Below, piece after piece: positions 1 to 9,340 of a DNA stretch of 64,000 nucleotides; positions within the stretch are counted from its first letter, which is position 1, and each line of letters opens with the position of its first letter. Origin of the DNA: CAWKAV01 sp963847735 (GTDB lineage Bacteria; Desulfobacterota; Desulfuromonadia; Desulfuromonadales; BM103); the NCBI GenBank assembly GCA_963847735.1, contig CAWKAV010000001.1:45864-109863 (forward strand), in the 5' to 3' direction. Under the pieces are notes generated by a model. It was not told the DNA's origin, made no database searches, and was given only the letters and a program-made list of their open reading frames with translations. The position numbers and the translations under genes were made by a program.

Positions 1-2
1 GT

Positions 3-755
3 ATGAACACCGCAGTCGGCAGCAATATCGATATCTTGGGTAACGGCGCCAGCAACACGGTGCTTGGTTATGGCCATCAGGTAACGGGTTCGAATAATTT
101 CGTGGCCGGTGACCCGAATACCGTAACCGGATCTGCCAATCTGGTGACCGGTAACGACAACGATATTACCGGTAATACAAACTACGTGTATGGTAGCAAC
201 AATGACTTCACGGGGAACAACAACGTGGTCGTCGGCTCCAACAGCACAATTGCTTATGGGACCAATAATGCCGTAATCGTTGGCAATGGCGGCAATATTC
301 AGACCACCGGCGGCGTTGCTATCGGTCAGTATGCTACTGTCGGATCCTATGCTACGAACAGTGTGGCTCTTGGTCAGGGCTCAGTTGCTGATCAGGCGGA
401 TACCATCTCCGTTGGTTCGTTTGAAAACGAACGGCGCGTCACCAACGTGGCTAACGGGATTGATAAGACAGATGCTGTCAACGTGCGGCAGTTGAAGCAT
501 GTGATGAATGATATAAATGATGTAAAGCATGACGCCTATAAAGGCATAGCTTCTGTTGCGGCTATGGCTGCTATCCCTGAGCCTATGCCTGGCAGGAACT
601 ACATGCTCGGTGCCGGTGCTGGTCACTATGAAGGTGAAAACGCAGTTGCCGTAGGCTTCAAGGCAAATCTTTCTGACGCGGTCCGTTTCTCTGCCGCGGT
701 TGGCATCAACAATAATAAGGCGGTCACCAGCGCAGGTTTGGGCATTAGCTGGTAA
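3..755 (+). CDS. C-terminal part of a trimeric autotransporter adhesin (YadA family)
   Basis: The gene enters from the left edge, so only its last 250 or so residues are seen. Residues 1 to about 125 are Asn/Gly/Val-rich short repeats of the kind that build the left-handed beta-roll head of YadA-like adhesins (for example VTGSNNF, VTGNDND, ITGNTN). A neck motif follows (SVGSFENERRVTNVANG, then DAVNVRQL), then a short stalk and a roughly 70-residue membrane anchor that ends in an aromatic residue (GISW), as outer-membrane barrels do. In this family three chains form one 12-strand barrel and display the head outside the cell. The true start and signal peptide lie outside the window. A strong hairpin terminator follows directly. 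Family assignment is firm; the ligand is unknown. Confidence 0.9.
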   Translation: MNTAVGSNIDILGNGASNTVLGYGHQVTGSNNFVAGDPNTVTGSANLVTGNDNDITGNTNYVYGSNNDFTGNNNVVVGSNSTIAYGTNNAVIVGNGGNIQTTGGVAIGQYATVGSYATNSVALGQGSVADQADTISVGSFENERRVTNVANGIDKTDAVNVRQLKHVMNDINDVKHDAYKGIASVAAMAAIPEPMPGRNYMLGAGAGHYEGENAVAVGFKANLSDAVRFSAAVGINNNKAVTSAGLGISW

Positions 756-777
756 TGGCTTCGGTTCCATGTATATC

Positions 778-812
778 CAGGGCCCGACTGAAACGGTCGG
801 GCCCTGTTTTTA
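778..812 (+). terminator. Rho-independent terminator after the adhesin
   Basis: An 11-bp perfect inverted repeat (CAGGGCCCGAC with GTCGGGCCCTG) with a 7-base loop is followed by TTTTTATT. It lies 22 bases after the adhesin stop codon. Confidence 0.9.
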
Positions 813-1131
813 TTCAGAGAGAAGAACCAAATCAAATGTTAAACCGCCAGTTAAGAATTCACAGTTCAGATTCCCAGAAGACCGGGATTTCCCTGCAGGA
901 GCCCAACTTGAGCAAAGTGCCATCGCAATTGATCGAAACGCCCCTCTGACCGGCACATGATGCAGTTTTCAAAACTGATGTTATCGGCTAACTCCCAATT
1001 CCTCACCCTCTGCAATCATGGAAATGCTATCCAGAGCGTATCGGGACATGCCAGTGAAGGGGATATCATTGTCCATTGATGCATGGATGGCAATAACTTG
1101 AATGCCCTGATTCTGTAACACCTGTGTGCAG
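813..1131. other. Intergenic stretch with no recognised feature
   Basis: Between the adhesin terminator and the M16 promoter I see no open frame with a convincing start or family signature, and no structured RNA that I recognise. Short frames that run through here from the adhesin end have no ribosome site of their own. Confidence 0.6.
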
Positions 1132-1159
1132 CTTGTTGAATCTCAGCTGTCTATATAAT
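1132..1159 (+). promoter_or_regulatory. Putative sigma-70 promoter for the M16 / yihY operon
   Basis: A perfect -10 hexamer TATAAT lies at 1154-1159, with a TTG-containing -35-like element (CTTGTT) at 1132-1137, 16 bases upstream. The transcript would have an untranslated leader of roughly 110 bases before the ATG at 1278. The -35 is a weak match. Confidence 0.5.
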
Positions 1160-1277
1160 ACTCCCCAAAATCATAATGTCTCTCGACCGGAAGTTACGTG
1201 GCGGTTATAATGAAGGCGGAAACATGGAGCAAGTTTTTTGTCGCCAAAGAATATTGACTGAGATAGGACACGCTGCA

Positions 1278-2774
1278 ATGAAGTTTTTAAAAAATTTGAT
1301 TTTTCTTCTTTTGTCCCTTTCCGTGTTTGGTCTTTCCGGAACGGCTCTAGGAAGCAGCACTCTCGAAGAAAAGGTGGTCGAGCATCAGTTTGAAAACGGT
1401 TTGAAGCTGCTGGTGGTCGAACGGCACGACACGCCGATAGTTTCGGCATATATTACCATTGGCGTCGGTTCTGTGCATGAGACCAGCGAAACCCGTGGTG
1501 TGGCTCATCTTCTGGAGCATATGCTTTTTAAGGGCACAAAAACCCTCGGTACAACAGACTACCAAAAAGAGCGGCCAATCCTTGAAGCCATTGAGCAGGT
1601 TGGCGACAAACTGGACACCCTGCGTCTGCAGAGCAATGCCGACCCGGCCCAGGTTGCGGCCCTGGAAAAGGAACTGGCGGATCTGCAGGTGGAGCACAAG
1701 CAGTACGTGGTTAAAGATGTCTTCTCCAGCCTTTATTCTGAAAATGGTGGCGTCGGCTATAATGCCTTTACCAGTACGGACATGACAACCTACCTGATCT
1801 CTTTGCCATCGAACAAGCTGGAGCTCTGGGCGCTGATCGAATCGGATCGTATGAAGAACCCGATATTAAGGGAGTTCTACACCGAACGTGATGTGATTCG
1901 CGAGGAGCGCCGTCGTTCCTATGACACCAATCCACAACGACGGCACTATGAAAAACTGGTGACGAATGCTTTCACAGTCCATCCCTATCGCAACCCGATT
2001 ATTGGCTGGCATTCAGACATCGCCAACCTGACACCACAGAAGACAAGGCAGTTTCTGCAGAAATATTATGCGCCGATCAATACCGTGATCGCCCTGGTCG
2101 GTGACGTCAAGGCTGCCGATGCCATCGCCATGGTTGATCGCTATTTTGGCGACATTGACGCCGGAACCCCGGCCCCCAGTGTCGCTGCGATAGAGCCCGA
2201 TCAAAATGGCGAAAAACGGGCCGTCGATATCTTCGATGCTGAACCGCGCCTGGCTTTGGCCTTTCACAAACCGACCCTGCCGCATAAGGATGACTATGTT
2301 TTTGACCTGATTGATCAGATCCTGGGTAATGGGCGCACTTCGCGGCTTTACCGTGCGCTGATCGAGGAGCAGCAGCTGGCAACTTCGGTGACCGTTTACG
2401 GGGCGCCAGGTTCGCGCTATGCCAACCTGTTTGTGATTGACGCTATTCCACGCTATCCGCACACGACCGAGGAGCTGGAGGCCGCCATTTATGCCGAGCT
2501 TGACAGGCTCAAAAATGAACTTGTCGATGAGGCAGAGTTGACCAAGGGTCGCAACCGGCTGGTGACCGATCAGTTGCGGCAATTACAGGACAATTCAAGC
2601 CTGGCCAGACTTCTGACAACTTATCAGTCCCTTGTCGGCGACTGGCGCTACCTGGCCACCTATACACAGGAGATTGAGAAAGTCTCTGCCGAGCAGATCA
2701 AGGCGGTCGCCAATCAATACTTTACTTCGGCCAATCGCACTGTGGTCGTTCTGAAGAGGGAGACTGAATTATGA
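1278..2774 (+). CDS. M16 family zinc metallopeptidase (active subunit)
   Basis: A 498-residue pitrilysin/insulinase-family peptidase that degrades or processes short polypeptides in the periplasm. The ATG at 1278 is preferred over an in-frame ATG 34 codons upstream because it puts a signal peptide at the N-terminus (residues 1-25, hydrophobic core LIFLLLSLSVFGLSG, cleavage near ALG-SS). The inverted zinc motif HLLEH lies at residues 77-81, with the distal glutamate expected in the DVIREERRR region. The C-terminal half is the usual second M16 domain with the RTSRLYRALIEEQ segment. The stop overlaps the next start (ATGA), so it is translationally coupled to an inactive M16 partner, as in other bacterial M16B pairs. 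Physiological substrate unknown. Confidence 0.9.
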   Translation: MKFLKNLIFLLLSLSVFGLSGTALGSSTLEEKVVEHQFENGLKLLVVERHDTPIVSAYITIGVGSVHETSETRGVAHLLEHMLFKGTKTLGTTDYQKERPILEAIEQVGDKLDTLRLQSNADPAQVAALEKELADLQVEHKQYVVKDVFSSLYSENGGVGYNAFTSTDMTTYLISLPSNKLELWALIESDRMKNPILREFYTERDVIREERRRSYDTNPQRRHYEKLVTNAFTVHPYRNPIIGWHSDIANLTPQKTRQFLQKYYAPINTVIALVGDVKAADAIAMVDRYFGDIDAGTPAPSVAAIEPDQNGEKRAVDIFDAEPRLALAFHKPTLPHKDDYVFDLIDQILGNGRTSRLYRALIEEQQLATSVTVYGAPGSRYANLFVIDAIPRYPHTTEELEAAIYAELDRLKNELVDEAELTKGRNRLVTDQLRQLQDNSSLARLLTTYQSLVGDWRYLATYTQEIEKVSAEQIKAVANQYFTSANRTVVVLKRETEL

Positions 2775-4207
2775 AGACTCTTCGTACTCTCTCTGCCGCT
2801 CTTCTCTATGTTGTTGTCAGCCTCTTGATCCTTGTCGGCTGTGCTGTGCCACAGCCAACGCGTCCCGATCAGTTGCAGTATCCAGTCCTGAATTTCCAGC
2901 TTCCTGAAGTTGAGACAATGGTGCTTGGCAACGGTATTCATCTGTATCTCAAGGAGGACAAGGAACTTCCCCTGGTGCAGATCACGGCAATGCTCGGTTC
3001 CGGAGCATTGACCACTCCGGCTGACAGGATTGGTTTTGCCGATTTGTTCGGCAGCACCTGGCGAACCGGTGGTGCAGGAGATCGAAGTCCGGAAGAGTTG
3101 GACGCGTTCCTTGATTTCCTGGCCGCAGATCTGGGCGCCAGTATGGGGCCTTACAGCGCGCAGCTGGACCTTTCCATGCGTGCGGGAGATCTGGCGCAGG
3201 GTGTCGCTGTCCTGGGCGACCTGCTGCGGCGCCCGAAGTTTGCCGCAGAGCGGCTCGAACTGGCGCGCCTGCAGGAACAGGAATATTTGCGCCGTCAGAA
3301 TGACAGTCCGGGGGCCATCTCCAGACGTCTGCTGATGGCGGCTCTTTACCCGGATCACTATCTTGGTTATTCACCAACGCCGGAAACGCTGGCGGCGATT
3401 TCAAGGCAGGATCTGATCGACTTCCAGCAGACGTATTTTGCCCCGAATAACCTATGGATAGCAATTTCAGGCGATTTTGACCGTGACAAGTTACTGGAAA
3501 TCCTGCAGGAGAATTTTGGCGATTGGGCCAGTCGCGAGGTGCCGCAACAACAGCTGCCGCCGGTGTTGCGCCAGAAATCAGGTTCGATACAGGTTGCAGC
3601 CAAGGAGTTACCGCAGACCACGATTGTGATTGGCGATCTGGGGTTGAGCAAAGATCATCCCGATCAATATGCGGTCCGTGTCCTTAATTACATCCTCGGT
3701 GGTGGCGGTTTTAACTCACGCATGATGCGAGAAATCCGCTCCAACCGTGGGCTGGCCTACTCGGCTTATTCTTATTTCCAGGTTGGCCGTCGCCTGCCGG
3801 GGCCTTTTGTTGCCGGAACGGAGACCAAGAATATCACCGTCGCTCCCGCAATCAGTCTGACCCGTGAAATTATGGCAGACTTGCGAAACAATCCGGTGAG
3901 TGAAGAAGAGCTGCAACTGGCCAAAGAGAGCCAGATCAATTCTTTCGTGTTTGGTTTTGAGGACGCTCATTCGGTTGTCAGCCAACAGATGTCCCTGGCC
4001 TTTTTCGATTATCCGCAGGATTATCTGGTCCGTTATCGGGATCGAATTGCTGCTGTAACTGCCGCTGATGTACAACGGGTGGCGCGTGAATACATCGATT
4101 TTTCCCGGCAGCAGATCATTCTGGTTGGCAGCCCGCAAGAGTTCAGAAAGGATCTTGACGAATTTGGCCTGCCTGTTGTTGACGTTGACCTTGAGAAACC
4201 ACGCTAA
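2771..4207 (+). CDS. M16 family lipoprotein, catalytically inactive partner
   Basis: A 478-residue M16-type protein with a lipoprotein signal (lipobox LVGC, Cys at residue 24), so it should be membrane-anchored in the periplasm. The HxxEH zinc motif of the upstream gene is replaced by FADLFGSTW, so no zinc site is expected. It keeps the R/Y pair segment (MREIRSNRGLAYSAYSY) that is typical of the substrate-binding subunit of M16B heterodimers. The 4-base overlap with the upstream gene and the complementary loss of motif argue that the two form one peptidase complex. Function is inferred from family and arrangement. Confidence 0.88.
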   Translation: MKTLRTLSAALLYVVVSLLILVGCAVPQPTRPDQLQYPVLNFQLPEVETMVLGNGIHLYLKEDKELPLVQITAMLGSGALTTPADRIGFADLFGSTWRTGGAGDRSPEELDAFLDFLAADLGASMGPYSAQLDLSMRAGDLAQGVAVLGDLLRRPKFAAERLELARLQEQEYLRRQNDSPGAISRRLLMAALYPDHYLGYSPTPETLAAISRQDLIDFQQTYFAPNNLWIAISGDFDRDKLLEILQENFGDWASREVPQQQLPPVLRQKSGSIQVAAKELPQTTIVIGDLGLSKDHPDQYAVRVLNYILGGGGFNSRMMREIRSNRGLAYSAYSYFQVGRRLPGPFVAGTETKNITVAPAISLTREIMADLRNNPVSEEELQLAKESQINSFVFGFEDAHSVVSQQMSLAFFDYPQDYLVRYRDRIAAVTAADVQRVAREYIDFSRQQIILVGSPQEFRKDLDEFGLPVVDVDLEKPR

Positions 4208-4218
4208 AGGATCCTCTC

Positions 4219-5601
4219 TTGACCAAATTCCAAACAATCATTGCTAGCAGCCGCCAGTTTTTTGAACACGACCTGTGGGAGATAGAGGCTGCTGATCAGC
4301 GTTGGTGGCGTCGATTCATACTCAACCAGGGCCAGATTCTGACCTTGGTAGTGCGCGGCTTTATCGCCGATGGCTGCATGTTGCGCGCCTCGGCCCTGAC
4401 CTTTACCACTCTGCTTTCGCTGGTGCCGCTGTTGGCACTGATGTTCTCGGTTCTCAAAGGGCTTGGAGTCCAGAATGAACTGGAACCGCTACTCTTCGAT
4501 CAGCTGGCCGTCGGTGGTAATACTGCCGTCACCAAGATCATTGAATATATAAACAACACCAATGTCGCACGACTTGGCACCTACGGATTGATTATACTGG
4601 TCATCACCGTGTTAACCCTGCTTTCAAATATCGAAGAATCGTTCAACAGTGTATGGGGAGTCGAAGAGACACGGCCATTGTTGAGGCGTTTTACCGATTA
4701 TTTCTCAGTAGTGACCATCGGTCCGATTTTCGTGGTGGTGGCTATCTCCATGACCAGCACCCTGAAAAGCCAACACCTTGTTCAGGCCCTGCTCGATCAT
4801 GCATACATCGGAGAATTCCTCCTGTCCCTTTTTGAGATCTTGCCGTTCATGGTGATGTGGCTGGTTTTTGCAGGGCTTTATCTCTTTATGCCAAACGTTA
4901 AAGTCAGTCCGCGGGCGGCTCTGATAGGTGGCATCTTTGGTGGAACTCTCTGGCAGCTCAGCCAGTGGGGTTACCTGAACTTCCAGGTCGGCGTGGCACG
5001 TTACAACGCTATTTACGGGACGATGGCTGCTCTGCCAATCCTGATGGTCTGGATTTATCTCTCCTGGATGATCGTACTGCTTGGCCTTGAGATGACTTAT
5101 GCAACCCAGAATCTGCGGACTATCCGCCAGGACATCCGTGGGGCACGGGTCAACTTTGCCAGCCTTGAATTTATTGCCCTGACAGTCCTGCTTTTCATCG
5201 GACGACGCTTCCATCTCGGCAAACCTGCCTTGGGACAGGAGCAGCTGTCGACACGTCTAAATGTGCCGCCACGGCTTTTACACACCATTCTGGATGAGCT
5301 TGGCCGCCTTGGGTTTGTCGTAGCCACGACGCAGAGTGTCGAGGATGTCTGTTATCAGCCAGCCCGCTCACTGGAAAAAATAAAACTGTATGAGGTGATC
5401 TGCGGGCTTGCCGAAGATGGTAAGGATTACAGCCATTTGCGCAAGACTCATGAGCTCGCTGTGATCGCCGATTTCGCCGAAACCCTGCATAAAGCTGAAC
5501 AGGAAGCTTTGGCCGGGATGACATTGCGGGACCTGGTTTTGCAGGTCGAAAATGCCCAGGGTCAGGTTGTGGCGTCGGAGCGTGTCGGGGTTACGGAATA
5601 A
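4219..5601 (+). CDS. YihY/BrkB-family inner-membrane protein with C-terminal winged-helix region
   Basis: A 460-residue protein. It starts at TTG 4219, eight bases after an AAAGGA ribosome site. The YihY/UPF0761 core covers about residues 35-305, with six membrane segments and the family's early hallmark ASALTFTTLLSLVPLLALMF; later segments include GTLWQLSQWGYLNFQVGVARYN. Residues of about 330-440 form a soluble tail that resembles a winged-helix unit (LSTRLNVPPRLLHTILDELG). Despite old labels such as 'ribonuclease BN', the family is not an RNase; it is probably a transporter or envelope protein. It lies 11 bases after the M16 pair, in the same operon, and is followed by a terminator. Confidence 0.85.
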   Translation: MTKFQTIIASSRQFFEHDLWEIEAADQRWWRRFILNQGQILTLVVRGFIADGCMLRASALTFTTLLSLVPLLALMFSVLKGLGVQNELEPLLFDQLAVGGNTAVTKIIEYINNTNVARLGTYGLIILVITVLTLLSNIEESFNSVWGVEETRPLLRRFTDYFSVVTIGPIFVVVAISMTSTLKSQHLVQALLDHAYIGEFLLSLFEILPFMVMWLVFAGLYLFMPNVKVSPRAALIGGIFGGTLWQLSQWGYLNFQVGVARYNAIYGTMAALPILMVWIYLSWMIVLLGLEMTYATQNLRTIRQDIRGARVNFASLEFIALTVLLFIGRRFHLGKPALGQEQLSTRLNVPPRLLHTILDELGRLGFVVATTQSVEDVCYQPARSLEKIKLYEVICGLAEDGKDYSHLRKTHELAVIADFAETLHKAEQEALAGMTLRDLVLQVENAQGQVVASERVGVTE

Positions 5602-5665
5602 CGGTCCAACGTAACGGTTTGATCTTCATAGACTGCGTAGGAATATTGAGTGATCCAGTCACCCA

Positions 5666-5695
5666 GGGCGATGAGTTCTCCATCGCCCATTTTTT
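5666..5695 (+). terminator. Rho-independent terminator after the yihY-like gene
   Basis: The stem GGGCGATG / CATCGCCC (5666-5673 and 5681-5688) with a 7-base loop is followed by ATTTTTTG. A second small hairpin without a T-tract (CCGTTG / CAACGG, 5733-5749) lies further down before the next gene. Confidence 0.8.
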
Positions 5696-5837
5696 GCCGG
5701 AAGGGTTAATGGGAGTGCCCAGTAGTTCGGGTCCGTTGGTTTGCAACGGTGCGCATCTGCAAGAAAAAAGGCTCTTATGAGCGTCACTATAAGGTCTGGC
5801 CTGCCAATATATCGACTGCACTCAGAGTGATTAAAAT

Positions 5838-6302
5838 ATGGAAATAGCAGGGAAAGAGCAGATTCCTCCAATCATGCAGCGTGTCCGGCGCGGGGCGGTT
5901 GATGGCTGGTGGACTGTTTTTAAGATGCTCAAGTTTGTCCTGCCGCTCTACATCATTGTCGATTTATGCAAAGCATACGGTCTGCTCGAGGGCCTGGGTG
6001 CATGGTGTGCACCGTTTATGGGCTTGTTCGGTCTACCCGGAACGACAGCTTTTGCTTTTGTCGCGGCAGCAATGGTCAACCTCTATGCCGCAATTGCGAT
6101 TCTGGCTCCACTCGATCTGACGCCATGGCAGGTCACCCAGTGCGGCGTCATGATGGGTATCGCGCATAACCTGGTTCTTGAAGGAGGGGTATTGAGCAGT
6201 ACCGGTGCTCGCGGCGGGGTTTTGACTCTTTGCCGAATCCTGCTTGCAGCGGTGGCCGGTTGGTTGATGCTGGGCCTGCAGGTGTTGGGGGTCGCGGGAT
6301 GA
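5838..6302 (+). CDS. Nucleoside-recognition (Gate) domain membrane protein, first of a pair
   Basis: A 154-residue integral membrane protein of the Gate/nucleoside-recognition family, the same fold as the paired membrane domains of FeoB and of SpmA/SpmB. The signature MMGIAHNLVLEGGVLSSTG lies in the second half, and hydrophobic segments cover about residues 30-50, 60-95 and 125-150. The next gene starts within its stop codon (ATGA at 6299-6302) and encodes a second Gate domain, so the two probably assemble as a split two-Gate channel. A copper-type P1B ATPase follows in the same operon, which suggests a role in metal homeostasis rather than nucleoside transport. That link is inference. Confidence 0.78.
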   Translation: MEIAGKEQIPPIMQRVRRGAVDGWWTVFKMLKFVLPLYIIVDLCKAYGLLEGLGAWCAPFMGLFGLPGTTAFAFVAAAMVNLYAAIAILAPLDLTPWQVTQCGVMMGIAHNLVLEGGVLSSTGARGGVLTLCRILLAAVAGWLMLGLQVLGVAG

Positions 6303-6754
6303 CGATTTTCCTGGAGGCCTGCTTCGGCGCGATGATGCTCTGCGGTAAACTGGTTATCATCGTGGTGCCGCTGGTGGTGATTTTCGAGGTTCTGCGTTAT
6401 GCAAAAGTCTTTCGCAGCCTTGGTTCTCGAACTGAGCCGGTGATGCGTGGCCTGGGCCTGGGCCGCTCTGCCGTTTTACCGCTCTTTACCGGTATTTTTC
6501 TGGGGATCGCTTACGGTGCCGGTATAATTATCCGTTCGGCAGCCACCGGGCAGATGACCCGCCGGGAACTTTTTCTGACCGGACTTTTTCTGGCCACCTG
6601 CCACGCCGTGGTGGAGGATGTTTTGATTTTTGTTGTGCTCGGTGGTGATGCGGTTGTCATGTTGGGACTTCGTCTTGCCCTGGCCATCCTCCTGACCAGC
6701 CTGATCGCCAGGCTTTGGAAGCCGCAAGACGGTTCATTCGGGACAGAGGTTTGA
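6299..6754 (+). CDS. Nucleoside-recognition (Gate) domain membrane protein, second of a pair
   Basis: A 151-residue membrane protein. The ATG at 6299 overlaps the stop of the preceding Gate gene, and this start is preferred to an upstream in-frame codon at 6230 that would add a non-hydrophobic leader lying inside the neighbour. The Gate-type segment GIAYGAGIIIRSAATG, then LFLATCHAVVEDVLIF, is conserved, including the buried His and Glu/Asp of the family. Four hydrophobic stretches fill the chain. It ends seven bases before the CopA-type ATPase and is almost certainly cotranscribed with it. Confidence 0.78.
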   Translation: MTIFLEACFGAMMLCGKLVIIVVPLVVIFEVLRYAKVFRSLGSRTEPVMRGLGLGRSAVLPLFTGIFLGIAYGAGIIIRSAATGQMTRRELFLTGLFLATCHAVVEDVLIFVVLGGDAVVMLGLRLALAILLTSLIARLWKPQDGSFGTEV

Positions 6755-6761
6755 TTGTTTT

Positions 6762-9212
6762 ATGACAAACAATGAGATCATCATCCCGATCTACGGCATG
6801 AGCTGTCAAAAATGTGTTGCCAGGATCACAGCGGCTCTGCAGGAGGTTGATGGTGTGATTGCGGTCAATGTATCCCTGGCCGGCAAGCAGGGCAAGGTGA
6901 CCGTCGCTGATCCCGGCCCTGATCGCAATCAACTGCTGGACCTTGTTGTTCAGAGCGGTTTTCAGATAGTGGCCCCTGTCGATCATGATGATTCCGGTTT
7001 CATGCAATATCCTGCCAGTGCGGAGGAGGCTTCGATCTCAACGTCCGCGACCAGTATTTTTGCCGTGCGGGGAATGACATGCGCCAACTGTGCACAGACC
7101 ATCGAAAAAGGTGTTTCGAGGATGGCCGGCGTCTCTGCAGCTACCGTCAATTTTGCTGCAGAAAAGTTGTCTGTTGTCTATGATCCCGGCCGGGTGCAAG
7201 AGGCAGATCTGATTGCCAGAGTCAAAGAGTTGGGCTATCTGACCAAGACTGATGACGCAGAAGATCTGCAGGAAGGTCGTTCGCAGCTTTACTGGTTGAT
7301 CTTCTCTGTATGCCTGTCACTGCCGATTATGCCTTTGATGTGGTTGGCACCTTTCGGCAAAATTACCCCATATCTCATCTGTGCTCTGTCAACCATCGTG
7401 CAGTTCAGTGCCGGCTTGACCTTCTATCGCAGCGCCTGGAAGTCGCTGCGTAATCGATCAACCAACATGGATGTGCTGGTCGCCATGGGGATCACGGCCG
7501 CATACGGATATTCGCTGCTGGCCCTGTTCAACCTTTTCGGCCTGACCGGCGAGGTTTTCTTCGAAACCAGCGCCATGCTGATCACTTTTATCCGCTTCGG
7601 CAAGTGGCTTGAGGCCCGGGTGAAAGGGAAGGCCAGCCAGGCGCTTAAATCTCTGCTGCGACTGCAGGCCGATCACGCGCTGTTGTTGCTGGATGGTCAG
7701 GAAAAGGCCGTACCTGCCAGTCAGATCAATGTCGGCGATCAGGTGGTGGTGCGTCCCGGCGAGAAAATTCCGGTCGATGGAATTGTCATCACAGGCTCCT
7801 CGGCAGTTGATGAGGCCATGGTCACAGGTGAATCGCTGCCTGTTGAAAAATCTCCGGGATCTGAGGTCACCGGGGCGACGATCAACACCAGCGGTCGCCT
7901 GGTCGTCGAGGCAACCAGGGTTGGCAATGAAACTGTTCTGGCGCAAATCGTGCGCATGGTCGAGGATGCCCAGGGTGACAAGGCACCGATCCAGCGACTC
8001 GCCGATGCAGTTTCCAACTGGTTCGTTCCCGCTGTTGTCATGGTCGCTCTCGGCACTTTTGTGATCTGGTATGCCCTGGCCTCGTCCGGTTTCCTGTTTG
8101 CTTTCAAAATGGCCATTGCCGTTCTGGTCATCGCCTGTCCATGTGCCCTTGGCCTGGCGACTCCCACGGCGATTATGGTCGGCAGTTCCGTTGGTCTCTC
8201 CTCCGGCATTCTCTTCAAAAAAGCCTCAGCTTTGGAAAATATCTCACGCCTGCAGGTGCTGCTGCTTGACAAGACCGGCACCCTGACCTGTGGCGAATTT
8301 GCGGTCACAGATCTGTTGGCCGTCGAGGGAGTCAGCGAAGAGGAGCTGCTGGCGCTTGCTGCGACAGTCGAAGCCGCCAGCAGCCACCCCCTTGCCCGGG
8401 CTGTCGTCCGTTATGCAGAAAATAATGCTGTCACATATCCAGCCGTCAGCGATGTTGAGGAGGTCGGTGGGCATGGCCTGGTCTGTCAGGTTGACGGCGC
8501 CCGGATTCTGGCAGGAAGCCATCGTCTGATGGCGCGGGAGAAGATTGCGGTTGAAGCTTTTGATCCACAGGTCAACGCGTGGGCCGACGTTGGTAAATCC
8601 GTGATTTATATTGCCAGGGCAGGGCAGACAATCGGCGTTCTGGCCCTGGCTGACACCCTCAAGGAGGGCGCTGCGGAGATGGTCGCCAAGTTGCGGCAAC
8701 TTGGTCTGAAAACAGTCATGATCACCGGTGATCGACGGGCCGCTGCCCATGCCGTTGCAGAACAACTCGGCCTGGATGATGTTGAGGCCGAGGTGCTCCC
8801 CGGCGACAAATTGGCCATTGTGCGACGTTACCAGGAGCAGGGGCTTTTTACCGGCATGGTTGGCGATGGTATCAACGATGCGCCGGCGCTGGCCCAGGCT
8901 GATATTGGTATCGCCATTGGTAGCGGCAGCGATGTCGCCAAGGAGACTGGCGACCTGGTGCTTGTCAAAGGCGATATCCGTGATGTCGAGCGGGGCATCC
9001 GCCTTGGTCGCAAGACCCTGGCCAAGATCAAGCAGAACCTGTTCTGGGCGTTTTTCTACAACATCGTCGGCATCCCGATCGCTGCCGGAGTGCTTTATCC
9101 TACCTTCGGTGTTGTCCTTAAACCGGAGTTTGCCGGCCTGGCCATGGCTTTTTCGAGTGTTTCGGTGGTGACGAACAGTTTGTTGCTGAAACGGTATGCA
9201 AAACGGCTGTGA
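6762..9212 (+). CDS. copA: Copper-translocating P1B-type ATPase
   Basis: An 816-residue inner-membrane pump that exports Cu(I), powered by ATP. Two N-terminal heavy-metal-associated domains carry CxxC sites at Cys15/Cys18 (GMSCQKC) and Cys107/Cys110 (GMTCANC). The membrane metal site is CPC at 459-461. The actuator loop has TGES, the phosphorylation loop DKTGT has Asp503, the nucleotide domain has SSHPLA, and the hinge has GDGINDAPAL. The C-terminal membrane helices contain FFYNIVG and MAFSSVSVVTNSLLL, the YN and MxxSS pattern of the Cu(I) subclass P1B-1, so copper is preferred over zinc or cadmium. The length is normal. It is the last gene of the Gate-Gate-ATPase operon. No CopZ or CopY/CueR gene lies nearby. 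Confidence 0.95.
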   Translation: MTNNEIIIPIYGMSCQKCVARITAALQEVDGVIAVNVSLAGKQGKVTVADPGPDRNQLLDLVVQSGFQIVAPVDHDDSGFMQYPASAEEASISTSATSIFAVRGMTCANCAQTIEKGVSRMAGVSAATVNFAAEKLSVVYDPGRVQEADLIARVKELGYLTKTDDAEDLQEGRSQLYWLIFSVCLSLPIMPLMWLAPFGKITPYLICALSTIVQFSAGLTFYRSAWKSLRNRSTNMDVLVAMGITAAYGYSLLALFNLFGLTGEVFFETSAMLITFIRFGKWLEARVKGKASQALKSLLRLQADHALLLLDGQEKAVPASQINVGDQVVVRPGEKIPVDGIVITGSSAVDEAMVTGESLPVEKSPGSEVTGATINTSGRLVVEATRVGNETVLAQIVRMVEDAQGDKAPIQRLADAVSNWFVPAVVMVALGTFVIWYALASSGFLFAFKMAIAVLVIACPCALGLATPTAIMVGSSVGLSSGILFKKASALENISRLQVLLLDKTGTLTCGEFAVTDLLAVEGVSEEELLALAATVEAASSHPLARAVVRYAENNAVTYPAVSDVEEVGGHGLVCQVDGARILAGSHRLMAREKIAVEAFDPQVNAWADVGKSVIYIARAGQTIGVLALADTLKEGAAEMVAKLRQLGLKTVMITGDRRAAAHAVAEQLGLDDVEAEVLPGDKLAIVRRYQEQGLFTGMVGDGINDAPALAQADIGIAIGSGSDVAKETGDLVLVKGDIRDVERGIRLGRKTLAKIKQNLFWAFFYNIVGIPIAAGVLYPTFGVVLKPEFAGLAMAFSSVSVVTNSLLLKRYAKRL

Positions 9213-9275
9213 ATGGTTTCGGGAGGGCGGAAGACAGGAGACAGAATGTGAAGAGATTCGATTTGTTTATGGATT

Positions 9276-9316
9276 TTATACTGTATTCTGTATTCTGACT
9301 TCTATATTCTGTCCCC
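9276..9316 (-). repeat. Dispersed intergenic repeat, copy 1
   Basis: Read on the minus strand, this stretch contains AGTCAGAATACAGAATAC, preceded by GACAGAATATAGA. A closely similar stretch in the plus orientation lies at 43283-43317 between the agmatinase-family gene and bioA. Both are intergenic and share the core AGTCAGAATAC with matching flanks. Function unknown. Confidence 0.55.
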
Positions 9317-9340
9317 TCAGCTGCCTTCGTGGTGACTCTC

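Noticed and set aside
700..960. Short plus-strand frames after the adhesin
   Set aside because: They run through the terminator hairpin, have no ribosome site and no homology that I can recognise.
5696..5837. Possible riboswitch upstream of the Gate-Gate-copA operon
   Set aside because: Only one small hairpin (5733-5749) is seen; no consensus of a known metal, purine or c-di-GMP riboswitch could be matched.
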